DNA of 64,000 nt, from positions 22,096-86,095 of the forward strand of contig NZ_CALFBQ010000049.1 of the NCBI RefSeq assembly GCF_937951745.1, written 5' to 3'. The position numbers and the translations under genes are program-made. The stretch comes from an uncultured Chloroflexus sp. Its GTDB lineage: Bacteria > Chloroflexota > Chloroflexia > Chloroflexales > Chloroflexaceae. The notes under the pieces are model-generated. The model searched no databases and was not told the DNA's origin. It saw only the letters and a program-made list of their open reading frames with translations. Positions 46,259 to 55,552 of the stretch are shown here, in pieces; position 1 is the first letter of the stretch; each line of letters begins with the position of its first letter.

Positions 46259-48064
46259 TTACAATGCTCGACTCTGCATACGCGCCAACTCCTCTTCAAC
46301 CACCTTTTCATCGAGCTTCTTGAAGAGCGGCTGCGGTTGGCGCAGTGTCTGCCCAACCGGTAAGGCCGATGGCTCCCACCGCCCTGACCACTGGTCGTAG
46401 TCGCCGGTGAGCACGCGGTGGGTACGACCATCGGCTTCAGTGACATCTTGGAAGCGGAGCGGCCCAGCGATATAGCCGTCATAGCCCAAGTACTCATGCA
46501 GGCGCTGGCTCGAAAAGGGCAAGAAAGGGGTAAAGATGATCTTGAGCGTATCAACGCAACGCAACGCGACGTACCAGATCGTCGCCGCGCGCTCGCGATC
46601 GCTCTTGATCACCTTCCACGGCTCTTGCTCGCTCAAGTAGATATTGACTTGGGCCGCCAGCCGCATTGCTTCGCTCAACGCAGCTTTAAACCGCGCCGCT
46701 GCCAGCAATTCGCCCACCGTCTCGATCCCACCAGTCACTTCAGCCAACACCTGCTCATCAGCCGCAGTGAGCGGGCCGGGCTGCGGCACACTGCCAAAGT
46801 TCTTGTAGACATTGCTGAGCGTTCGGTTGACCAGATTGCCCCACGTTGCCACCAATTCGTCGTTGTTGCGCCGCACAAACTCGGCCCACGTGAAGTCAGT
46901 ATCTTGATTTTCAGGGCCGGCGATGGTGAGAAAGTAGCGCAGCGCATCAGCATCATAACGGCTAAGAAAATCGTTAACGTAAATAACAATCCCCCGTGAG
47001 CTAGAGAACTTCTTGCCCTCCATGGTTAGAAATTCGCTTGAGACAACGTTGTAAGGCAGTTGTAGCGGAATGCCATCGTATTTCCCTCCCGGATTGGCGC
47101 CGAACTGGCCACCCGCGCCATAACCGAGCAGCATCGCCGGCCAGATCACGGTATGGAAGACGATGTTGTCTTTGCCCATAAAGTAGAAATGGCGCGCATC
47201 CGGGTTTTGCCACCATTCCCGCCATGCATCCGGCTCGCCCCGATTGCGCGCCCACTCGATACTGGCCGAGAGATAGCCGATCACAGCGTCAAACCAAACG
47301 TAAATCTTTTTGTCGTCGCGGTTGCTGTATTCGGGTAAGGGAATTGGCACCCCCCATTCGAGATCGCGGGTGATCGCGCGCGGCTTCAGCTCTTTGAGAA
47401 AGTTGAGCGAGAAGTTGCGCACGTTGGGCCGCCAGTGGCCTTGTTGATCGATCCACGCACGCAACTGCTCGGCAAAGGCCGGCAAGTCGAGGAAAAAGTG
47501 TTCAGTCGGTTTGAACACTGGCGGTTGACCATCAACCTTCGAGCGCGGATTGATCAAGTCGGTCGGATCAAGCTGGCTGCCACAGTTATCACACTGATCT
47601 CCACGCGCCTCGTCGTACCCGCAGATCGGGCAGGTACCCTCAATGTAGCGATCGGGCAGGGTTCGCCCGGTCGTAGCCGAGAATGCACCCAACGTCTCTT
47701 GGCGAATAATGTAGCCGCGTTCGTAGAGGGTACGGAAGATATCTTGCGTCACCGCATAATGGTTCGCGGTGGTGGTGCGGGTAAAGGTGTCGTAGCTTAG
47801 CCCTAGATTGTACAAATCATCGCCGATAATCTTGTTGTAGCGGTCAGCAATCGCTTGCGGCGTTGTTCCTTCTTTATCGGCCACCAGCGTGATCGGCGTG
47901 CCATGCTCATCGGTACCCGAAATCATAAGCACGCGGTTACCTCGCAACCGGTGATAACGGGCAAAAATATCGGCGGGCACGCCAAAACCGGCCACGTGAC
48001 CGATATGGCGCGGCCCATTGGCATACGGCCACGCCACCGCAACTAAAATATGCTCAGGCATCAT
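46259..48064 (-). CDS. metG: Methionyl-tRNA synthetase
   Basis: The 601-residue class I synthetase has the HIGH-type [11 protein letters not shown], the zinc knuckle [18 protein letters not shown] and a KMSKS-type KFSSSRG near residue 350. There is no C-terminal tRNA-binding extension. It charges tRNA-Met with methionine. Two adjacent ATG codons lie at the start with GAGGT upstream. Its promoter is about 250 bases away, giving a long leader. Confidence 0.96.
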   Translation of the reverse strand: MMPEHILVAVAWPYANGPRHIGHVAGFGVPADIFARYHRLRGNRVLMISGTDEHGTPITLVADKEGTTPQAIADRYNKIIGDDLYNLGLSYDTFTRTTTANHYAVTQDIFRTLYERGYIIRQETLGAFSATTGRTLPDRYIEGTCPICGYDEARGDQCDNCGSQLDPTDLINPRSKVDGQPPVFKPTEHFFLDLPAFAEQLRAWIDQQGHWRPNVRNFSLNFLKELKPRAITRDLEWGVPIPLPEYSNRDDKKIYVWFDAVIGYLSASIEWARNRGEPDAWREWWQNPDARHFYFMGKDNIVFHTVIWPAMLLGYGAGGQFGANPGGKYDGIPLQLPYNVVSSEFLTMEGKKFSSSRGIVIYVNDFLSRYDADALRYFLTIAGPENQDTDFTWAEFVRRNNDELVATWGNLVNRTLSNVYKNFGSVPQPGPLTAADEQVLAEVTGGIETVGELLAAARFKAALSEAMRLAAQVNIYLSEQEPWKVIKSDRERAATIWYVALRCVDTLKIIFTPFLPFSSQRLHEYLGYDGYIAGPLRFQDVTEADGRTHRVLTGDYDQWSGRWEPSALPVGQTLRQPQPLFKKLDEKVVEEELARMQSRAL

Positions 48065-48311
48065 TGCACCTCAAAATAAGCCTCAAACTGAACAGTTCTT
48101 TGGCACAACAACCTGCGATCGAGCAGAACCACCCACACACAAGTAACACAACTGAGATACTAAGAGGAGAAATGGCGGTTAGCCCGCCATAAAACCACGG
48201 GCAGTGAGGCGTAGACCGGGCCAGTGGATCGGTCGAAAAGCGTATCGAACCGTATTGCTTGCCAAACTGCGATTCATGCGAACTCCGCGCTCATCAAGCG
48301 TAGCAAGATGT
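48065..48311 (-). other. Long metG leader with a hairpin
   Basis: About 240 bases separate the predicted start of transcription from metG. It contains a seven-bp stem (ATGGCGG/CCGCCAT, 48172-48190). No riboswitch core is recognised: neither S-box nor T-box signature is present, although GGGTGGTTC resembles a fragment of a T-box. Regulation cannot be deduced. Confidence 0.4.
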
Positions 48312-48320
48312 AGTATAGCA
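48312..48320 (-). promoter_or_regulatory. Extended -10 promoter of metG
   Basis: On the minus strand TGCTATACT combines a good -10 (TATACT) with the TG extension. No -35 match is seen. Confidence 0.5.
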
Positions 48321-48330
48321 CAGCCGATAG

Positions 48331-48359
48331 TTGCAGATAGCGCCAGATTCGCATATCAT
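48331..48359 (+). promoter_or_regulatory. Promoter of the SH3-exonuclease operon
   Basis: TTGCAG (48331-48336) and TATCAT (48354-48359) are 17 bases apart. The transcript would begin about 25 bases before the start codon. It diverges from the metG promoter just to the left. Confidence 0.5.
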
Positions 48360-48392
48360 AGTCATCTGAAGCCGTTGTGACTGAGGTTGCTC

Positions 48393-49628
48393 ATGCAAAC
48401 AACACTCAATCAGATATCGCCACCCTTAGCGATTGGCCTAATCGTTCTTGGTCTCATCATTATCCTGCTGGTAGTAGTGCTCATTCGCCGGCGGCGCGCT
48501 GCTAATCAAATACCACCAATTCCAGAGACTCCGCCTGCAACAACCATTGACTATACAGCAGTTCCACTGGAAGAACCGCAAAGTTGGCAAGATCGGCTGC
48601 GCAATCTTTCGTTGGCGGCAAAGATTCTCTTCGTGCTCATTCCAATCTTACTTTGTTTAGGAGTGGGCGTACTCGTACTGAGCCTCAACAATGACAGCAC
48701 TGCCGGGCCGCCACCGACAATCACCCCTTCGCCAGTGCCGATCACGCTCACGATCGAAGATGCCACCGTCGTGCGGGCCGAGCCGCTAACGATCAATATG
48801 CGGGTGCGTAGCACCGGCCTTGCCGATGATACCGAGCTACAGGTGGAATTGCGCGCCGACGGTCAACCACTGCGCTGGATTGATCCGGCTCAGCCGATTC
48901 GCATCCGGAGTAACCGTGGCGATCTGCGCGCAACGAAGTTGGCCGATGGCGACGCCACGCCAGCCGGCCGTCGTTACACTGTGGCCGTCAGCACCACTGA
49001 CGGCAGCGTCAGCGCCGAGGCCGAGCTGAACATTCCCGAACGCTTTGCAGCAGCATTTTACGGTGAAGTCGCCGCAGCGCCTACCCTTACTCCTACCGCC
49101 ACGCCAACCCCGGTTGGTCAACCTACCCCTACCCCACCGCCAACCCCCACAGCCACCCCAACGCCGGCATTGCCCACCGGCCAGCCGGTGGCGGTCACGA
49201 ACGGCGGCAATGTGCGCAAACTGCCCTTCCCCGGCATCAATAACGTCATCGGCGGGATCAACGCCGGCGAACAAGTGCAAATTCTTGCCCGTACCCCCAA
49301 CGCGCGCTGGTATTATGTACGTACCGTCCGCGACGAAATTGGCTGGGTGAGCGCCACCTTGATCGCAGTCACCGATCTGATCGCTGCCGAAACACCGGTG
49401 GCCAATGTGGTGACCGTCTTTGTCAGCGGCCCGGTCTATCTTGCTGCTGATCCGGCCAGCGCCCAGATCGATCGGGTCGAAAGGGATGAAGTAGTTGAGC
49501 TGCTCGCGCGCACTGCCGACGGCTCGTGGTACCAAGTCTTGAACATTCGCGATCGAGCAGGTTGGGTCCAAGCTAACCTGCTCGGCATTCCTGATGACGT
49601 CGCCAAACAAGTGCCAGTCGCACCATGA
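48393..49628 (+). CDS. Membrane protein with two SH3-like domains
   Basis: The 411-residue protein has a first membrane helix (about 10-33), a basic loop, a second helix (about 75-100) and a large extracytoplasmic part. The latter holds an Ig-like domain (about 112-215), a Pro/Thr linker and two bacterial SH3 domains (about 262-325 and 332-400; YYVRTVRDEIGWVSATLI, WYQVLNIRDRAGWVQANLL). SH3b domains often bind cell-wall glycan. The ATG at 48393 has GAGG upstream. Its last codons overlap the exonuclease start (ATGA). Confidence 0.8.
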   Translation: MQTTLNQISPPLAIGLIVLGLIIILLVVVLIRRRRAANQIPPIPETPPATTIDYTAVPLEEPQSWQDRLRNLSLAAKILFVLIPILLCLGVGVLVLSLNNDSTAGPPPTITPSPVPITLTIEDATVVRAEPLTINMRVRSTGLADDTELQVELRADGQPLRWIDPAQPIRIRSNRGDLRATKLADGDATPAGRRYTVAVSTTDGSVSAEAELNIPERFAAAFYGEVAAAPTLTPTATPTPVGQPTPTPPPTPTATPTPALPTGQPVAVTNGGNVRKLPFPGINNVIGGINAGEQVQILARTPNARWYYVRTVRDEIGWVSATLIAVTDLIAAETPVANVVTVFVSGPVYLAADPASAQIDRVERDEVVELLARTADGSWYQVLNIRDRAGWVQANLLGIPDDVAKQVPVAP

Positions 49629-50479
49629 GCACGCTAGATCTCCAACAACCGCTGGCTGAGCTGCCGCTCCTCTTTTTCGATGTTGAAACGACTGGACTCG
49701 ACATCCGTGACGGTCATCGCGTTTGCGAATTAGCAATGCTGCGCCGTGAGGGTGGTGCCGAAACCGGGAGGATCGCGACCTTGCTCAACCCAGAGCGCGA
49801 TCTCGATCCACAAGCGGCGCAGGTTAATGGCATTCGCGTCGAAGATGTGCGCGATGCACCACGATTTACCGACATCGCCGACCGCGTCGTTCAACTAAGT
49901 CAATATGCTGTGCGCGTGGCCCACAATCTGCCCTTCGATGAGGCTTTTCTCAATATGGAACTGGCGCGGGCCGGCTATCCGCCACTCGCCGGCCCGGCGC
50001 TCGATACGCTTGAGTTAGCTCGCCGGCTCGGCATTCGGCGCGGTGCGCTCAGCCTTGGCGCACTAGCTCATGCCTTTGGCCTGCCCACGCCGACCCACCG
50101 GGCAATGGACGATGTGTTGACGCTTAACGCCCTCTTCGATCAGCTCGTCGCCAAGCTGGCCACTTATGGCGTCACCACCCTTGGCGATGCGCTGCGCTTT
50201 GCCCGCGGCCTCCTTCCCGGCCAGCCCGAACCGGAAGCGCCGCCGCCACTGGCTGCGGCACTGGCCAGCGGCAGCACCTTGCGCATTATCTACACCTCAA
50301 ACAGCAGCCCCCAACCGACCGAACGGCGCATTCGACCGATCGAATTGGTGGTCGAGCCAAGTGGCCTTAGCATCCGCGCCTTCTGCTACTTGCGCAACGA
50401 CATTCGCAATTTTTTGCTTGCCAAAATTAGCGCCTATTTGCCCGACTCTTCCGCCGAATCAGACCAAAGAAGGGGTTGA
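49625..50479 (+). CDS. DEDDh 3'-5' exonuclease fused to a WYL domain
   Basis: The N-terminal 185 residues are a DnaQ-type exonuclease with Asp19 and Glu21 (DVETTG), Asp105 (HNLPFDEAF), His158 and Asp163 (THRAMDD). A Pro/Glu linker is followed by a C-terminal WYL domain (about 211-273; LRIIYTSNSS, RRIRPIELVVE, SIRAFCYLRNDIRNFLLAKI). WYL domains bind nucleic-acid ligands or nucleotides and usually regulate defence and DNA-damage proteins. The combination suggests a nuclease switched on by a ligand. It is translationally coupled to the SH3 membrane protein and precedes the sigma-factor gene. Confidence 0.85.
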   Translation: MSTLDLQQPLAELPLLFFDVETTGLDIRDGHRVCELAMLRREGGAETGRIATLLNPERDLDPQAAQVNGIRVEDVRDAPRFTDIADRVVQLSQYAVRVAHNLPFDEAFLNMELARAGYPPLAGPALDTLELARRLGIRRGALSLGALAHAFGLPTPTHRAMDDVLTLNALFDQLVAKLATYGVTTLGDALRFARGLLPGQPEPEAPPPLAAALASGSTLRIIYTSNSSPQPTERRIRPIELVVEPSGLSIRAFCYLRNDIRNFLLAKISAYLPDSSAESDQRRG

Positions 50480-50505
50480 CTCCGGCGCGCAAAAAGTGCT
50501 ATAGT
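50476..50505 (+). promoter_or_regulatory. Promoter of the sigma-factor gene
   Basis: TTGACT (50476-50481) and TATAGT (50500-50505) are 18 bases apart. The -35 overlaps the stop codon of the exonuclease gene. The transcript would have a leader of about 265-300 bases. Confidence 0.7.
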
Positions 50506-50511
50506 ACCTCT

Positions 50512-50777
50512 AGTTACGTCTAATGGGGTGCCACGTCTGCGTCCCTCCATCGCAATGACAGTTTGGGGTTTGAGGGCATTCTCTCAACCCCATCTCTTTG
50601 CCAAAGCATAACGGAGAGCGCGACGTGTAAGGCCCGGCGTTTCAGACAGGTCGCTGAGGCCTTTCAGTTTTCCTGTGGCTAGTTGAGCCAGACAGTTACA
50701 GCAGCCCGCCGTCGCCACGACGGCCTAGTGATGGTGTCATACCGGCCTGACACCATCAACCGAGCACTGGTTGAACG
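50512..50777 (+). other. Long structured leader of the sigma-factor gene
   Basis: The leader contains TTGGGGTTTGAGGG pairing with TCTCAACCCCA (about 50560-50592), a seven-bp stem GCCGTCG/CGACGGC (50708-50724) and a perfect ten-bp stem GATGGTGTCA/TGACACCATC (50730-50757) just before the coding region. No known riboswitch or small RNA is recognised. These structures could control translation of the sigma factor, for example with temperature, but this is inference. Confidence 0.5.
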
Positions 50778-51956
50778 ATGTTGAGCAAAGCTACACCGGA
50801 GTCAGAGGCGATGATCGAGCAACTGCTCGCCGCAGCACGGGTGCGCGGGTATATTACCCACGCCGACATTCTTGCCACCTTTCCCCACCCGGAGCACGAC
50901 ATTGCCGAGATTGATCAGCTCTATGCAATGCTGCAAGCCGAGGGGATCAAAGTCATCGAGTCAACTGATGAGCTTGAAGGGCCGACTGATTTTGAACCAG
51001 ATGCAGAGCATGAATTAATTGCCGAATTGCCCGATCTCGGTGATATTGCCTTTGATGACCCAGTACGAATGTATTTGCAAGAGATTGGGCAAGTACCGCT
51101 CCTGACCGCCGAGCAAGAGGTTGAATTAGCAAAAGCGATGGAGGCCGGCGCTGCGGCTCGCCAACGGCTCGATCGCGAAGAGTATGTATCTGCCCGCGAA
51201 CGTTTTGAATTGGAGCGCGCCGTCCAGCAAGGGCAAGATGCCCGCCATCACTTGATTCAGGCCAATTTGCGGCTAGTAGTGAGTATTGCCAAGAAATATA
51301 CCTCGTATGGCTTGACAATGATGGATCTAGTGCAAGAGGGCAATATTGGCTTGATGCGGGCAGTTGAGAAGTTTGATTACAAAAAGGGCCACAAGTTCAG
51401 TACCTACGCTACGTGGTGGATCCGGCAGGCGATTACCCGCGCTATCGCCGATCAGAGCCGCACCATTCGCTTGCCGGTTCATATGGGTGAAGCGATTAGC
51501 CAAGTTAAGCGCACCTCGCATCGCCTCCAGCAGACGATGCAGCGCGAGCCGACCCCGGAAGAGATTGCCGATGCTATGGGTATTTCGGCGGGTAAGGTGC
51601 GTCGCACACTTGAAGCCAGTATGCACCCGCTCTCGCTGGAGATGCCGGTCGGCCAAGAGGGCGAAGGCCGAATGGGTGATTTTATCGAAGACGATCGCAT
51701 CTCGACTCCGGCTGAAGCGGCGGCTGCCTCCTTGCTGCGCGAACAGCTTGAAGAGGTGCTGATGAAGCTGCCCGAGCGCGAGCGCAAGATTATCCAATTG
51801 CGCTACGGTCTCAAAGATGGTCGCTACCGCACCCTCGAAGAGGTTGGCATCGAGTTTGGCATCACCCGCGAGCGCATCCGCCAAATTGAGGCGGTCGCGT
51901 TGCGCAAGCTGCGTCACCCTCACCTCGGCAAGAAATTGCGCGGCTATCTTGATTAA
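50778..51956 (+). CDS. rpoD: RNA polymerase sigma-70 factor, primary/RpoD type
   Basis: The protein of up to 392 residues has sigma regions 1.2 ([22 protein letters not shown]), 2 ([39 protein letters not shown]), 3 and 4.2 ([30 protein letters not shown]). Regions 2-4 are those of a group 1 or group 2 sigma. The N-terminal region 1.1 is short. The first ATG has only a weak ribosome-binding site; the ATG at 50811 (MIEQLL) has GGAG nine bases upstream and may be the true start. Confidence 0.93.
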   Translation: MLSKATPESEAMIEQLLAAARVRGYITHADILATFPHPEHDIAEIDQLYAMLQAEGIKVIESTDELEGPTDFEPDAEHELIAELPDLGDIAFDDPVRMYLQEIGQVPLLTAEQEVELAKAMEAGAAARQRLDREEYVSARERFELERAVQQGQDARHHLIQANLRLVVSIAKKYTSYGLTMMDLVQEGNIGLMRAVEKFDYKKGHKFSTYATWWIRQAITRAIADQSRTIRLPVHMGEAISQVKRTSHRLQQTMQREPTPEEIADAMGISAGKVRRTLEASMHPLSLEMPVGQEGEGRMGDFIEDDRISTPAEAAAASLLREQLEEVLMKLPERERKIIQLRYGLKDGRYRTLEEVGIEFGITRERIRQIEAVALRKLRHPHLGKKLRGYLD

Positions 51957-51978
51957 GCAGGTCTGCGTGTGATAGAGC

Positions 51979-52003
51979 CGCCCCCGTGAGCTTCACGGGG
52001 GCG
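51979..52003 (+). terminator. Rho-independent terminator of the sigma-factor gene
   Basis: A perfect 11-bp stem (CGCCCCCGTGA and TCACGGGGGCG) with a three-base loop is followed by ATTGGTTTATGTTT, 22 bases after the stop codon. Confidence 0.8.
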
Positions 52004-52037
52004 ATTGGTTTATGTTTCACTGTGCTGACGAGAGAAC

Positions 52038-52940
52038 ATGACCGCTATGCATCGCTTTGATGAAGCGCAACGGCCTTTTGATGTGGCGATGGTAGTCATC
52101 GCTGCGCTGACGTGGGGAACGATTGGGGTTGCTGTAGGCTGGCTCTACCGCGTCGCTGACACAAACTCGCTCTCGATTGGCTTCTTGCGGCTGCTGCTCT
52201 CGGCGCCGGTATTGCTCATCACTGCCCGCCTGCTCGCCGGCCCGCAAGCATTTCGCATCCAACCGCGCCATCGTTGGACGCTAGCCCTGATCGGGGGCGC
52301 GTTTGCCGGTTATCAGGTTGCCTACTTTGCCGCGATACCCTCTCTCGGCGTGGCGGCGGCGGTCTTGATCAACATCTGTAGCGCGCCGATCTTTACTGCC
52401 TTATTAGCGCGCATCTTTCTCGGCGAGCGGCTGCGACCGAGCACGTGGCTGGCGGTTGGCGGCGCCGTGTTCGGCGCGGGGTTGCTGGTCGGCGGCGCGC
52501 CACAGGTACAGTCAACTGCTGATTTGCTGATCGGTGGGGCGTTAGCACTAACTGCCGGATTCTCGTACAGTCTAGTCGTACTTGGTGCACGCCTGATTGC
52601 CGCCAATTACCATCCGGTGGTGCCGGTGGCGTTATCGTTTGCACTGGGCGCGCTTTTGCTTTTGCCTGCCGCCCTCACCACCGGCTTGGTAATCGATTAC
52701 CCACCATTGGGCTGGTTGGTGTTGATCTATCTCAGCATTGTGCCGACGGCCTTGGCCTACGCGCTCTATGTGCGCGGGATGCGCAGCGTGCGCGCCACGA
52801 CAGCCGCGACGATCACGCTGCTTGAACCGCTTGGTTCAGCACTGTTAGCCATGCTGTTGCTCGGCGAACGATTTACCGCCACCGGCATAGTTGGCGCTGC
52901 TCTACTGATTGCCAGCATTACTATCATTGCTCGCCGGTAG
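52038..52940 (+). CDS. EamA/DMT-family transporter
   Basis: The 300-residue protein has ten membrane helices in two homologous EamA repeats. The first repeat ends with LARIFLGERLRPSTWLAVGGAVFGAGLL and the second with LLGERFTATGIVGAALLIASI. The family exports amino acids, drugs or metabolites. The substrate cannot be told. It lies after the sigma-factor terminator. Confidence 0.88.
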   Translation: MTAMHRFDEAQRPFDVAMVVIAALTWGTIGVAVGWLYRVADTNSLSIGFLRLLLSAPVLLITARLLAGPQAFRIQPRHRWTLALIGGAFAGYQVAYFAAIPSLGVAAAVLINICSAPIFTALLARIFLGERLRPSTWLAVGGAVFGAGLLVGGAPQVQSTADLLIGGALALTAGFSYSLVVLGARLIAANYHPVVPVALSFALGALLLLPAALTTGLVIDYPPLGWLVLIYLSIVPTALAYALYVRGMRSVRATTAATITLLEPLGSALLAMLLLGERFTATGIVGAALLIASITIIARR

Positions 52941-53007
52941 GGACGATGCGCATATCGTCCCTCAACTATGCGTTGTATCGCAGGAAAACGGCGCGCGCCA
53001 CCTTTGC

Positions 53008-53805
53008 TTAATCCGCCGAATGGCGCACATCACTATTCACCTGACTCATCGTGTTGAAGAAGGGCTTTAGCGTATCAACCGGCAGCGGGAAGATGATCGT
53101 GCTGTTTTTCTCAACCGCAATTTCAGTCAGCGTCTGCAAGTAGCGGAGTTGCAACGTCACCGGCTCGCTAGCGATCACCCGCGCCGCTTCAGCCAATGTG
53201 CGCGACGCCTGCAACTCCCCATCGGCATGGATGAGCTTGGCCCGCTTTTCACGCTCGGCTTCGGCTTGGCGGGCCATGGCCCGTTGCATGTTCTGCGGCA
53301 GTTCCACATCTTTTACTTCGACAATTGTGACCTTAATCCCCCACGGCTCAGTCTGTTCATCGATAATCTGTTGCAGCTTCTGATTAATTTTCTCGCGCTT
53401 CGCTAACAGCTCATCGAGTTCGACTTGGCCAACCACGCTCCGCAGCGTCGTCTGCGCGATCTGCATCGTGGCCCGGATGTAGTCCATGACCTTGGTCACG
53501 GCCCAGTTGGGATTGATCACTTGGAAATAGAGCACCGCATTGACCTTGATAGTCACGTTATCAAGCGTGATCACCTCTTGCACCGGCACATCCATTGTGA
53601 TGACACGCATATCAACCCGCACCATGCGCTCGAAGACCGGGATTACGAAAAAAATGCCCGGCCCACGCGGCCCCATTAGCCGACCTAACCGGAAGATCAC
53701 CCCCCGCTCATATTCAGGCACGATTTTGATAGCCGAGAGCAAGATCATCAACGCGATAAACGCCAACACTGCCAAACATGCCAAGAGGAAAAATGTGACA
53801 TTCAT
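53008..53805 (-). CDS. SPFH/stomatin-like membrane protein (slipin)
   Basis: The 265-residue protein has an N-terminal hydrophobic hairpin (about 5-27), a band 7 domain ([29 protein letters not shown]) and a coiled coil (about 165-210, [20 protein letters not shown]). It would oligomerise in membrane microdomains. The upstream nfeD gene is its usual partner, only 53 bases away. The C-terminal tail is short. Confidence 0.92.
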   Translation of the reverse strand: MNVTFFLLACLAVLAFIALMILLSAIKIVPEYERGVIFRLGRLMGPRGPGIFFVIPVFERMVRVDMRVITMDVPVQEVITLDNVTIKVNAVLYFQVINPNWAVTKVMDYIRATMQIAQTTLRSVVGQVELDELLAKREKINQKLQQIIDEQTEPWGIKVTIVEVKDVELPQNMQRAMARQAEAEREKRAKLIHADGELQASRTLAEAARVIASEPVTLQLRYLQTLTEIAVEKNSTIIFPLPVDTLKPFFNTMSQVNSDVRHSAD

Positions 53806-53858
53806 GAAATACCCCTTTCCGTCACGAAATGACTATGGCGGCGCGCAGTCCCGCACCG

Positions 53859-55253
53859 CTACGACGACGGCAACGACGATTCAGACGGTTCAATCCGCCG
53901 AACGGTCAACCGTAACGCATAGATCCCGGTCACCCGCACAAATTCACCCTCTTCAGCAGTGCCGTTTTCGCACACTGCCCGCCAGAGCGCCCCTTCCACG
54001 AATACCATACCTTCTGGATCAAGGCGCTTACGCACCTCGGCCAACCGCCCAATCAATCCTTCCTCCCCGGTTGTCACCGGCCGGTTACGCGAGCGTAACG
54101 CCAGCCATACCCCAGTTATCGCGAAGATCGCAATCAGCACTGCCACCAACATGATCACCCACAACGCCACTGCGACTCCGGGCGCCTGCGTTGCATCGAA
54201 CAGCGTTAATGCGCTGGCGATCATAACTCCCACCCCAATCACGGTCAGGGTTCCATGCGACGGAACGAAGAGATCGGCTGCGACCAGACCAAAGGCTATC
54301 AGAATCCCGATCACGCTCAGCCATTGTACCGGCAGTGCGATCATCCCAACAATGGCACCAATTAGCAACAACACGCCCAAGCCAGCCAAAATACCGACCG
54401 TCGGGCTAAGAAACTCGGCATAAAAAGCCAAGCCGGCCATGATGAGCAGAATAAAGACGATCGTAGGGTTTGCCAACACTAACAGCACAGCTTCTATCAG
54501 ATTGACCTCAACCACAAACGGGCGCGCGCCAAGGGTTGAAAGAACAATTTGCGAGCCATCGGCCAATGTCACAACCCGCCCCTCTAAACGTTGCAACAAT
54601 TCAGTTCGATCACGCACAACAACATCAATCAGCGGCGGATTCGGTTCAATCGCCTGCGCTGCGGTCGCGATAAAGCCGCTGCGCAGCGCCGTTTCTGCCC
54701 AATCGACATTACGGTTGCGAGCCGCGCCCCATGCTTCAAATTGTTGCAATTGTTCACCAAGAAGGAGATCCTGTGTCGCCTCACCCAAGCCCATTGTTGG
54801 CACAAGTAATGGCGCAGCAATCCCAAACCGGCTATTGGGAGCCATCGCCGCTACATGCGCTGCCGGCAACAACCACGAGCCAGCCGCCCCAGCATCATGG
54901 CCAGCAGGACTGATGTAGACGACCACCGGCACTCTCGCTGCGGCAATATCGTTCGCTAACGCGCGCGCCTCTTGCAACACCGCGCCGCGCGGGGTTAATT
55001 GAACGATCAACACCTGTGCCTGAGCCGCTTCCGCCTCACGCAGCGCACGGCGAATATAGTTGGCAGCATAACTGCTTAAGACGCCATCGTACTCAACGAG
55101 ATAGACTGGCCGCACTGACTGGGCCGTGACCCCGGAAACTAGCCACAGCCACAGCATGCCAAACAGCAACGTCCGGCTTACCAGCGTTGTAATGTTCACA
55201 AGGAACGGTGGCTTACGATAACCCGCTTGGAAGAGCAGATTGAAGATTCGCAT
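53859..55253 (-). CDS. nfeD: NfeD-type membrane protein with lost catalytic dyad
   Basis: The 464-residue long-form NfeD has a signal or anchor (about 27-46), an N-terminal ClpP-like domain (48-230), four to five membrane helices (about 250-400) and a C-terminal OB domain (about 405-455). The Ser-Lys protease dyad of the family (ASAG and AEK) is replaced: YISPAGHDAGAAG aligns without gaps with Ala123 for the Ser, and DWAETAL has Thr188 for the Lys. The domain is probably inactive as a protease but may still bind stomatin clients. It is the upstream partner of the stomatin gene. Confidence 0.88.
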   Translation of the reverse strand: MRIFNLLFQAGYRKPPFLVNITTLVSRTLLFGMLWLWLVSGVTAQSVRPVYLVEYDGVLSSYAANYIRRALREAEAAQAQVLIVQLTPRGAVLQEARALANDIAAARVPVVVYISPAGHDAGAAGSWLLPAAHVAAMAPNSRFGIAAPLLVPTMGLGEATQDLLLGEQLQQFEAWGAARNRNVDWAETALRSGFIATAAQAIEPNPPLIDVVVRDRTELLQRLEGRVVTLADGSQIVLSTLGARPFVVEVNLIEAVLLVLANPTIVFILLIMAGLAFYAEFLSPTVGILAGLGVLLLIGAIVGMIALPVQWLSVIGILIAFGLVAADLFVPSHGTLTVIGVGVMIASALTLFDATQAPGVAVALWVIMLVAVLIAIFAITGVWLALRSRNRPVTTGEEGLIGRLAEVRKRLDPEGMVFVEGALWRAVCENGTAEEGEFVRVTGIYALRLTVRRIEPSESSLPSS

Positions 55254-55336
55254 AGTGTGTATAGACGCAATATAATGGCGACACTGCCATCATACCGCGA
55301 TTAGCGAGGTTGTCAACGAACGAACCAATCACTCGT

Positions 55337-55552
55337 TTATTCGTTGTTCCCTCGCACAATAAACCGTTTGATCCGGCGTTCGAGATCGGCCCGCGGCAAC
55401 ATCACCCGTCGGCCACATGTTTCGCAGCGTAGACCAATATCGGCGCCAAGACGCACAATGCGCCATGTATCGCCGCCACAGACATGCGGCTTGCGTAACT
55501 GCACCACATCGTTCAGATAGAGTGGGATCGGCGGCGGCATACTACTGTCCAT
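55337..55552 (-). CDS. DUF951 family small zinc-knuckle protein
   Basis: The protein of about 71 residues has the DUF951 pattern: [42 protein letters not shown]. One Cys before the basic patch and the pair RCETCG may form a zinc knuckle. Function is unknown, possibly nucleic-acid binding. It overlaps the end of mazG by about eleven bases, so they are cotranscribed. The start could also be the ATG at 55540. Confidence 0.82.
   Translation of the reverse strand: MDSSMPPPIPLYLNDVVQLRKPHVCGGDTWRIVRLGADIGLRCETCGRRVMLPRADLERRIKRFIVRGNNE

Noticed and set aside
48065..48311. T-box leader for metG
   Set aside because: GGGTGGTTC resembles part of the T-box, but the full AGGGTGGNACCGCG motif and the terminator/antiterminator are absent.
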